From: an uncultured Clostridium sp.
GTDB lineage: Bacteria > Bacillota > Clostridia > TANB77 > CAG-508
Assembly: GCA_947426875.1 (NCBI GenBank)
Contig: CANEFU010000096.1
Location: 1-5,069 of the forward strand
DNA: 5,069 nucleotides
Direction of reading: 5' to 3'
This document shows, piece after piece, positions 1-4,390 of this stretch (position 1 is the stretch's first letter; each line of letters opens with the position of its first letter). The notes beneath the pieces are model-generated. The model saw only the letters and a program-made list of their open reading frames with translations, did no database searches and was not told the DNA's origin. Made by a program: the position numbers and the translations under genes.

Positions 1-115
1 ATATTTTTTTCAAAACTTTTTATGGAAATTTTATACTTTTTCTATTGACTTCTTTTTCTGTTTCTTAATGCTTTTTTATAATATCATTTTAAACTCTTTA
101 TGTCAATACTTTTTC
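1..115. other. AT-rich intergenic stretch downstream of ylmC
   Basis: I see no coding region here. There is no convincing terminator hairpin after the ylmC stop codon, so ylmC transcripts may run on to the left. The only recognisable signal is a minus-strand promoter, listed separately, that should drive a gene beyond the left edge. In related clostridia the next gene is often nrdR, but nothing in this window shows that. Confidence 0.6.
78..106 (-). promoter_or_regulatory. Probable sigma-A promoter facing out of the window
   Basis: On the minus strand there is a perfect -35 box TTGACA (106-101), a 17-bp spacer and a -10 box TATTAT (83-78), five of six matches to consensus. Transcription would start near position 71 and run leftward. 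The -35 box lies 9 nt past the ylmC stop codon, so the promoter serves the next gene in the same direction. Box sequence and spacing are both close to ideal, but AT-rich DNA gives chance matches and there is no expression evidence. Confidence 0.6.
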
Positions 116-349
116 TTAAATTTCTACTAATATTAAATCATCCCCTATACATTTAATATTTTGCCAAGGAATTTCTATTTGATTATTCGATGCAAATAAA
201 TTTAATACTTTGTTACTTCCTGGTACTATAATAGAGGTTATTTTTCCAGTTTCTAAATCAGCACATACATCTTGCACATAGCCTAATCTTTTTCCATTAT
301 TAATATTTACCACTTCTTTGTGTTTAAAATCTAAACCCTTATCTTGCAT
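116..349 (-). CDS. ylmC: YlmC/YmxH family PRC-barrel protein
   Basis: This 77-residue cytoplasmic protein matches the YlmC/YmxH sporulation-associated family, a single PRC-barrel domain. Recognisable family features are the N-terminal KEVVNINNGKRLGYVQD stretch (about residues 11-27), the TGKITSIIVPG strand (about 34-44) and the C-terminal IPWQNIKCIGDDLILV block (about 60-75). Length is as usual for the family. The ATG start is supported by GAGGAG (362-357), 7 nt upstream. No catalytic residues are apparent, and the biochemical role is not known to me; the assignment rests on sequence and on its place next to sigG, as in Bacillus and many clostridia. The 124-nt gap from sigG carries a terminator, so it probably has its own promoter. 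A TATTAT at 387-382 is possible, but no good -35 accompanies it. Confidence 0.9.
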   Translation of the reverse strand: MQDKGLDFKHKEVVNINNGKRLGYVQDVCADLETGKITSIIVPGSNKVLNLFASNNQIEIPWQNIKCIGDDLILVEI

Positions 350-420
350 TTCTTTTCTCCTCTTTTATTTTCTTCTTATCTATAATATATACATTTTTTA
401 TTTTAATATTTCTTATTTTA

Positions 421-454
421 AAAGAAGTAATAGAATTTCTCCTATTACTTCTTT
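421..454 (-). terminator. Rho-independent terminator after sigG
   Basis: Two perfectly complementary 13-nt arms (421-433 and 442-454, AAAGAAGTAATAG and its reverse complement) surround an 8-nt loop. Read leftward, the stem begins 19 nt past the sigG stop codon and ends in a run of four U followed by A-rich sequence. The stem is AT-rich and the U tract short, so termination may be partial. It separates sigG from ylmC. Confidence 0.7.
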
Positions 455-473
455 CATCTTATACTGTTTTCAC

Positions 474-1250
474 TTATTTGTAGAATCTTTTAATATGATT
501 GATTGCACTTTTTTCTAACCTAGAAACCTGTGCTTGTGAAATTCCAATTTCATCAGCCACTTCCATTTGCGTCCTTCCATCAAAAAATCTTTTCATTACA
601 ATCATTCTTTCTTTCTCATTTAATTTTTGCAAAGCTCCTTCAATTGCCATCTTTTCCGTCCATAACTCATCTGTATTTTTACTATCTCTTACTTGGTCTT
701 CAATATAAATATTTTCTGAGCCATCATTATAAACTGGTTCTTGTAAAGATACAGGGTCTTGTATGGCGTCAAAGCTAAATGCAATTTCTTCTTTTTCTAC
801 CCCTAACTCTTTAGCAATCTCATCTATTTTAGGCTCTTTTCCATATTCTTTTACATAGTGTTCTTTATATTGAATGGCTTTGTATGCTAAATCTCTTACT
901 GACCTGCTAACTCTTATACTATTATTATCTCTTAGATATCTTTTTACTTCTCCTACTATCATTGGTACAGCATAAGTACTAAATTGTACATTTTGACTCA
1001 AATCAAAATTGTCAATTGCTTTGATTAATCCAACACATCCTACTTGAAATAAATCATCAGCCGCTTCCCCTCTTCCATAAAATCTTTGTATAACACTTAA
1101 TACTAATCTCAAATTTCCATTGATAAATGTTGTTCTTGCTTCTTCATCTCCTGCTTTTATTTTTATAAATAGTTCTTCTTTTTCTTGTCTACTTAGTAAT
1201 GGTAATTTTGATGTGTTGACTCCACATATTTCTACTTTGTTGTTTAACAA
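474..1250 (-). CDS. sigG: RNA polymerase sporulation sigma factor sigma-G
   Basis: This is the late forespore sigma factor, which directs core RNA polymerase to forespore genes after engulfment. The 258-residue protein is near the usual length (about 260). The N-terminal NKVEICGVNTSKLPLLS (residues 4-20) is diagnostic for sigma-G. Region 2 covers about 46-110 (NLRLVLSVIQRF, DDLFQVGCVGLIKAIDNF, STYAVPMIVGE, RYLRDNN). Region 3 follows (SIRVSRSVRDLAYKA), and the region 4.2 helix-turn-helix TQMEVADEIGISQAQVSRLEK occupies 227-247. Asn44 aligns with Bacillus sigma-G Asn45, a residue reported to set sensitivity to the anti-sigma factor CsfB/Gin. The start is TTG, fixed by the ideally placed AAAGGAGG 8 nt upstream and by alignment with the family N-terminus. 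A sigma-F-type promoter precedes it. The frame is intact, unlike sigE upstream. Confidence 0.97.
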   Translation of the reverse strand: MLNNKVEICGVNTSKLPLLSRQEKEELFIKIKAGDEEARTTFINGNLRLVLSVIQRFYGRGEAADDLFQVGCVGLIKAIDNFDLSQNVQFSTYAVPMIVGEVKRYLRDNNSIRVSRSVRDLAYKAIQYKEHYVKEYGKEPKIDEIAKELGVEKEEIAFSFDAIQDPVSLQEPVYNDGSENIYIEDQVRDSKNTDELWTEKMAIEGALQKLNEKERMIVMKRFFDGRTQMEVADEIGISQAQVSRLEKSAINHIKRFYK

Positions 1251-1258
1251 AAGAAAAA

Positions 1259-1266
1259 CCTCCTTT
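1259..1266 (-). promoter_or_regulatory. Strong ribosome binding site that decides the sigG TTG start
   Basis: AAAGGAGG on the minus strand is an essentially perfect Shine-Dalgarno sequence, 8 nt before TTG at 1250-1248. No ATG lies in a comparable position, and starting at this TTG yields the conserved N-terminus (NKVEICGV). The pairing of a very strong site with a weak start codon is notable, because translation of sigG is known to be held down in Bacillus. Confidence 0.85.
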
Positions 1267-1281
1267 GAATTTACTTATTTT

Positions 1282-1310
1282 AAGTATTTCCAAATTTGGT
1301 TTTTTTATGC
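1282..1310 (-). promoter_or_regulatory. Sigma-F-type (forespore) promoter of sigG
   Basis: On the minus strand GCATA (1310-1306) is followed by 14 bp and then GGAAATACTT (1291-1282). Both boxes match the forespore consensus for sigma-F promoters (GYWTA and GGNRANAMTW) at every defined base, although the spacer is about one base shorter than usual. Transcription would start near 1275, giving a short leader that carries the sigG ribosome binding site. The promoter sits 5 bp past the restored end of sigE. In Bacillus sigG is transcribed first by sigma-F and then by sigma-G itself, and both use similar promoters. A 10-bp palindrome CCAAATTTGG (1299-1290) overlaps the spacer and -10 box. Confidence 0.7.
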
Positions 1311-1315
1311 TTTTA

Positions 1316-1399
1316 TTATCCTATTTTACTAGCAATTTCCTTTTTCATTTTACCAATAATTTTCTTTTCTAATCTAGATATGTAACTTTGCGATATACC
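1316..1399 (-). pseudogene. sigE: Out-of-frame 3' end of sigE (region 4.2 recognition helix)
   Basis: Directly after the frameshift the other reading frame continues with 27 codons ending in TAA (1318-1316). They begin GISQSYISRLEKK and run on through a basic tail. This is the canonical end of sigma-E, containing the turn and the recognition helix that contacts the -35 element. Joined to the 218 in-frame residues upstream it gives a 245-residue protein, normal for the family (Bacillus sigma-E is 239). No start codon or ribosome binding site serves this fragment, so it should not be made separately. Its conservation shows that the break is recent or artefactual. Confidence 0.9.
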
Positions 1400-2054
1400 G
1401 CAATTCATCTGCCACTTCTTTTTGTGTCTTCTCTTTTCCTGTTTGAAAACCAAATCTCATTTCCATGATATTTTTTTCTCTGTCATTTAATTTGCTTATG
1501 GATGCATGTAAAAGAGATTTATCCACTTCATCTTCTAAATTTCTTGATGTAATATCTGGCTCTGTTCCTAATATGTCAGAAAGAAGTAATTCATTCCCGT
1601 CTCCATCTTTGTTTAATGGCTCATCAATAGAAACCTCCCCCTTTATTTTGTTATTCTTTCTTAAATACATCAATATTTCATTTTCGATACATCTAGAAGC
1701 ATAAGTAGCTAATTTGATTTTCTTATCAGAATTAAAAGTATTCACTCCTTTCATAAGTCCAATCGTCCCAATTGATATTAAATCTTCTATACCAATACCA
1801 GTATTCTCAAATTTTTTAGCAATATATACTACTAATCTTAAATTTCTTTCTACTAATTTCTGTCGAACTGCTAAATTATCCTCTTTACCAAGTTGTTCAA
1901 TTAGTTCTGCTTCTTCTTCCGGTGGTAATGGTGGCGGAAGAGTTTGGCTTCCTGCAATATAAAATATAGGTAAATATTCTATTTCTTCTTTTTCATTCAT
2001 ATACTTTGCGCAAATGGTATTAATTCCATTTTTTACAAACTCAAAAATATTCAC
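1374..2054 (-). CDS. sigE: Pro-sigma-E sporulation sigma factor, frameshifted and lacking its recognition helix
   Basis: This is the first mother-cell sigma factor, made as a membrane-associated precursor and activated by SpoIIGA. The start is GTG, with AGGAG 11 nt upstream. Residues 1-31 are the pro-sequence; by alignment with Bacillus, cleavage is expected near Phe31-Tyr32 in FYIAGSQTLPPPL. Region 2 is highly conserved (NLRLVVYIAKKFENTG at 71-86, EDLISIGTIGLMKGVNTF at 90-107, KLATYASRCIENEILMYLR at 114-132), followed by NELLLSDILGT (154-164). Region 4 runs LNDREKNIMEMRFG to TQKEVADEL (210-218). There an extra base (position 1400) shifts the frame: eight unrelated residues, RYIAKLHI, precede a TAG. 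The 226-residue product lacks the second half of the helix-turn-helix and should not recognise sigma-E promoters. Identity is certain; whether the lesion is real in the organism is not. Confidence 0.95.
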   Translation of the reverse strand: MNIFEFVKNGINTICAKYMNEKEEIEYLPIFYIAGSQTLPPPLPPEEEAELIEQLGKEDNLAVRQKLVERNLRLVVYIAKKFENTGIGIEDLISIGTIGLMKGVNTFNSDKKIKLATYASRCIENEILMYLRKNNKIKGEVSIDEPLNKDGDGNELLLSDILGTEPDITSRNLEDEVDKSLLHASISKLNDREKNIMEMRFGFQTGKEKTQKEVADELRYIAKLHI

Positions 2055-2076
2055 TTCTGTACTCTCTCCTCTCTAA

Positions 2077-2183
2077 ATGATTTTGGGGACGGAGGAAAAA
2101 ATCATCCTATTTATTGACTCTTATTCTTAACTCTTATTCTTGATTTTTTCAAGGATGATTTTTTCCTCCGTCCCCAAAATCAT
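2077..2183. repeat. REPIN-like inverted repeat element between spoIIGA and sigE
   Basis: Two perfectly complementary 32-nt arms (2077-2108 and 2152-2183) flank a 43-nt spacer. Each arm is itself a hairpin: ATGATTTT and AAAATCAT (8 bp) around a 13-nt loop with the core GGGGACGGAGG. Two inverted palindromic units make the layout of a REPIN. From memory, GGGGACGG cores occur in Firmicute repeats linked to RAYT (TnpA-REP, Y1 transposase) genes. No transposase is encoded here, and no target duplication is visible, consistent with a non-autonomous element of that kind. The GC-rich core differs sharply from the surrounding AT-rich DNA. One edge provides the spoIIGA stop codon and the other ends 22 nt before the sigE start. 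In the mRNA it would fold into a very stable stem. Confidence 0.8.
2117..2142. repeat. 13-bp tandem duplication inside the repeat element
   Basis: The 12-mer ACTCTTATTCTT occurs at 2117-2128 and again at 2130-2141, giving a 13-bp period. It lies in the spacer between the two inverted arms. It is probably a replication-slippage product in a part of the element that is free to vary. Copies elsewhere in the genome may have one or three units. Confidence 0.75.
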
Positions 2184-3070
2184 CCAAGCAATTCAATTCC
2201 CATTAGAGCCCTATATTCTCCTCTTTTCGTTAGAGATTTATTATAAATTCCTAATATAATATTTTCTTTTTTTTCTTCTTTGTCCTCTTCTTTTATTTTG
2301 ACATATTCTACTTTAAGTCCTAATAACATACCGTTTTGCTTTCCTAAAGAAGAAAAAGGAATAAATTTCAACTTTGCCATATATTCCTCTTTTATTTTCT
2401 CTGATATATTGTCAAATTCACCTCCTAACAGTTCATCTACATGATTTAAAATTTCTTTTGGTATACAATCATATAAAAGTGTATGTTCTACCACAATTAC
2501 AGGCGTGTTTGTTATTGGTTCTTTCAATAGATTTCCTGTGTCAAGCATGGCTGTTGTTTCTATCTTTTTTCCTTTTATTCCTATTTCTATCTCATAAAAC
2601 ATATCCTTTTTATTAAATTTTGACTTTACCATGGTAAATGCTGCCATAATAACTAGAAAGGCAATAATTGCTCCTAATATGACTGTCTTAAGTGGATAAG
2701 TTCCTAAAAATAGCCCATTTTTCATTAATATGTCTTGTGGTTTTACAATGTAAATTAGGGCAAATGCTGCTCCCCCAAATACAAAAGAAGTTAAGTAAAA
2801 TATCAATATATCTTTCCACATTTTTTTAATCGTTTGTGGATTAAATGCTATATATATGATTACAATTGATAATACTATTTTTAAAATCATACTAGAATAT
2901 ATCTCTAAAATTGACATGTAAGATATGACAGAATAGATTGCTCCTAATAAACTAGCAATTACTAGTCTAATTATTTTTATCTTTTCTTTTAAAATTAATC
3001 CTGTTGCTAACAATATAATAGAATTCATGATTACGTTTTCTATTAATACGACATCAATGTAAATAGTCAT
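2180..3070 (-). CDS. spoIIGA: Sigma-E processing peptidase SpoIIGA
   Basis: This is the mother-cell septal membrane protease that removes the pro-sequence of sigma-E after the forespore signal SpoIIR. The 296-residue protein has the family layout: about five hydrophobic membrane segments (roughly residues 5-27, 33-53, 60-77, 88-109 and 128-148), then a cytoplasmic aspartic-protease-like domain. The active-site motif is DTGN at 177-180 within AMLDTGNLLKEPITNTPVIVVE, Asp177 corresponding to the catalytic aspartate (Asp183 in Bacillus). FIPFSSLGKQNGML (236-249) and YRALMGIELL (286-295) are later family blocks. The ATG has AGGTG 5 nt upstream, but both sit in a hairpin. The TGA stop lies within the inserted repeat, so the last residue or two may differ from the ancestral end. 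The protease looks intact although its substrate gene downstream is frameshifted. Confidence 0.96.
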   Translation of the reverse strand: MTIYIDVVLIENVIMNSIILLATGLILKEKIKIIRLVIASLLGAIYSVISYMSILEIYSSMILKIVLSIVIIYIAFNPQTIKKMWKDILIFYLTSFVFGGAAFALIYIVKPQDILMKNGLFLGTYPLKTVILGAIIAFLVIMAAFTMVKSKFNKKDMFYEIEIGIKGKKIETTAMLDTGNLLKEPITNTPVIVVEHTLLYDCIPKEILNHVDELLGGEFDNISEKIKEEYMAKLKFIPFSSLGKQNGMLLGLKVEYVKIKEEDKEEKKENIILGIYNKSLTKRGEYRALMGIELLG

Positions 3071-3091
3071 GCCATCACCTGCATGACTATT
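3062..3091 (-). promoter_or_regulatory. Hairpin enclosing the spoIIGA start codon, with the ribosome binding site in its loop
   Basis: Arms 3062-3072 and 3081-3091 are perfectly complementary over 11 bp (AATAGTCATGC), with an 8-nt loop. In the minus-strand transcript the loop is AGGTGATG, containing the Shine-Dalgarno sequence, and the downstream arm contains the spoIIGA ATG (3070-3068). The upstream arm overlaps the predicted -10 box, so RNA starting at the local promoter would lack most of it, while read-through RNA from ftsZ would carry the full hairpin. The structure is seen directly; the regulatory role is inferred. Confidence 0.65.
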
Positions 3092-3121
3092 ATAGTCCTT
3101 TGTTTTTGAAAAAGCTGTCTT
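3089..3121 (-). promoter_or_regulatory. Possible spoIIGA promoter with a long spacer
   Basis: A perfect -10 box TATAAT lies at 3094-3089, within a 13-bp palindrome GACTATTATAGTC (3085-3097). No -35 match lies at 17 bp, but AAGACA (3121-3116, four of six) sits 21 bp upstream. The Bacillus spoIIG promoter, used by sigma-A with Spo0A-phosphate, also has an over-long spacer of 22 bp. I find no good Spo0A box (TGTCGAA); TGTCTTT on the plus strand matches only in part. A start near 3082 gives a leader of only about 12 nt. It lies just past the ftsZ terminator, where a promoter is expected. Confidence 0.5.
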
Positions 3122-3134
3122 TTCTTATTGGCGA

Positions 3135-3174
3135 AAAAAAGAAATAATCGAGTTCTTTCGATTATTTCTTTTTT
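3135..3174 (-). terminator. Rho-independent terminator of ftsZ
   Basis: Two perfectly complementary 17-nt arms (3135-3151 and 3158-3174) flank a 6-nt loop, starting 4 nt past the ftsZ stop codon. Read leftward the stem core GAAATAATCGA pairs with TCGATTATTTC and runs into seven U. The other strand also has a T run, so the hairpin could act in both directions. It ends the ftsA-ftsZ transcript and insulates spoIIGA. Confidence 0.85.
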
Positions 3175-3178
3175 ATTA

Positions 3179-4297
3179 TTACATATTTTTATTTTTACTT
3201 TTTCTTAGGAAAGAAGGTATATCTAAATCATTTTGTGATGAATTTGTTTCTGTACTTGCTGGTATAGAATTAATTTTCTTTTCCCATGTTTTGGATACAA
3301 TACTGTCTACTCCAATACTTGATATTGGCTCATTTTTTTCAAATCCTGTTGCAATAACGGTAATTTGAATTTCATCTGTCATGCTTGGGTCAGTTACTGT
3401 ACCAAAGATAATGTTGGCTTCTGGGTCTACACTACGTTGTACTAATTCTGCTGCTGTATTTACTTCATGTAGTCCTAAATCTTCACCACCTGTAATATTG
3501 ATAATTACTCCTTTTGCTCCTTCTATTGATGTTTCTAGTAATGGACTTTGGATTGCTTCTTTAGCAGCGTCTTCTGCTCTATTTTCTCCTGATGCATTTC
3601 CTACTCCCATGTGTGCCATTCCTTGATTTAACATGATTGTTTTTACGTCTGCAAAATCTAAGTTTACTAATCCTGGTATAGCAATTAAATCTGATATTCC
3701 TTGTACACCTTGTCTTAATACATCATCTGCCATTTTGAAAGCTTCAATGATAGATGTTTTTCTATCGATTATTTGCAATAGTTTGTCATTTGGTATAACA
3801 ACTAAAGTATCTACTTTTCCTTTTAAACTTTCAATTCCTCTTTCTGCTTGAGATAATCTTTTCTTTCCTTCAAATGTAAATGGTTTGGTTACAACTCCTA
3901 TTGTTAATATTCCCATTTCTTTTGCTGTTGCAGCTACAATTGGGGCAGCTCCTGTTCCAGTTCCTCCACCCATTCCAGCAGTAACGAATACCATATCTGC
4001 ACCTCTTAATACTTCGGCTACTTCAGATTTGTTTTCTTCTGCTGATTGAGCTCCGATGTCAGGATTTGCTCCTGCTCCTAATCCTCTTGTTATTTTTTCC
4101 CCTATTTGTATTTTAGTATTTGCTTTTGATGTTTGTAGTGCTTGTCTATCTGTATTAACAGCGATAAAATCAACACCTTTAATTCCTCTTTCTATCATTC
4201 GATTAACAGCATTGTTTCCAGCGCCCCCAACACCTATAACTTTAATAGTTGCGGTTCCATCCATCATTGTCATATTATCATCATTGTAATCCATCAT
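3179..4297 (-). CDS. ftsZ: Cell division protein FtsZ
   Basis: FtsZ is the tubulin-like GTPase that polymerises into the ring at the division site and recruits the rest of the divisome. The 372-residue protein is normal length. Seen in order: the nucleotide-binding loop GVGGAGNNAVNRM (22-34), the tubulin signature GGGTGTG (110-116) within AGMGGGTGTGAAP, VVTKPFTFEG (135-144), the T7 catalytic loop NLDFADVK (212-219), whose aspartates complete the GTPase site of the next subunit, and a short variable linker. The C-terminal peptide DIPSFLRKSK (359-368) is the docking site for FtsA and other partners. The N-terminus has a Met/Asp-rich extension of about 15 residues. The first of two adjacent ATGs is chosen; GGGAGG lies 10 nt upstream. 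It follows ftsA by 93 nt with no clear terminator between, so the two are probably co-transcribed. Confidence 0.99.
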   Translation of the reverse strand: MMDYNDDNMTMMDGTATIKVIGVGGAGNNAVNRMIERGIKGVDFIAVNTDRQALQTSKANTKIQIGEKITRGLGAGANPDIGAQSAEENKSEVAEVLRGADMVFVTAGMGGGTGTGAAPIVAATAKEMGILTIGVVTKPFTFEGKKRLSQAERGIESLKGKVDTLVVIPNDKLLQIIDRKTSIIEAFKMADDVLRQGVQGISDLIAIPGLVNLDFADVKTIMLNQGMAHMGVGNASGENRAEDAAKEAIQSPLLETSIEGAKGVIINITGGEDLGLHEVNTAAELVQRSVDPEANIIFGTVTDPSMTDEIQITVIATGFEKNEPISSIGVDSIVSKTWEKKINSIPASTETNSSQNDLDIPSFLRKSKNKNM

Positions 4298-4390
4298 TCT
4301 ATTTTTTCCTCCCTTATTATATATCTATTGTTTTTTCATAAGTCATCCGTGATTTTAGTAAAACAGCTAACTTAAAATTAATAACTTGAT

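Noticed and set aside
45..82. Plus-strand promoter TTGACT (45-50) with TATAAT (77-82)
   Set aside because: The 26-bp spacing is too long, and no plus-strand gene follows. The same bases are better explained as the minus-strand promoter at 106-78.
382..410. Promoter for ylmC around TATTAT (387-382)
   Set aside because: The hexamer 17 bp upstream is AATATT, no match to a -35 box, and neither the sigma-E nor the sigma-G/F consensus fits well. Such -10-like strings are common in this AT-rich stretch.
1391..1410. Programmed +1 ribosomal frameshift restoring sigma-E
   Set aside because: Reading UUG CGG U would require the leucine tRNA to slip from UUG to UGC, which it cannot pair with. CGG is probably a slow codon in so AT-rich a genome, but no stimulatory stop codon, slippery run or following stem-loop is evident, and no homopolymer would allow polymerase slippage.
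1316..2054. A skin-like intervening element interrupting sigE, as known for sigK
   Set aside because: The two halves of the gene are adjacent, separated by a single extra base. No recombinase or inserted DNA is present.
2077..2183. CRISPR repeat, attachment site or simple terminator as the explanation of the inverted repeat
   Set aside because: There are only two units, in inverted rather than direct orientation, with no spacer series and no integrase. The stem does not end in a U run in the direction of transcription, so it is not a standard terminator.
4316..4345. ftsZ-proximal promoter with TATAAT at 4321-4316
   Set aside because: Transcription would begin inside the ftsZ ribosome binding site (4313-4308), and the best -35 candidate (ATGACT) is 19 bp away with four of six matches. 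Co-transcription with ftsA is more likely.
4352..4378. Imperfect hairpin (ATTTTAGTA with TTAAAAT) in the ftsA-ftsZ spacer as a terminator
   Set aside because: The stem is short, all AT-rich and bulged, and no U tract follows. It is within what is expected by chance in such DNA.
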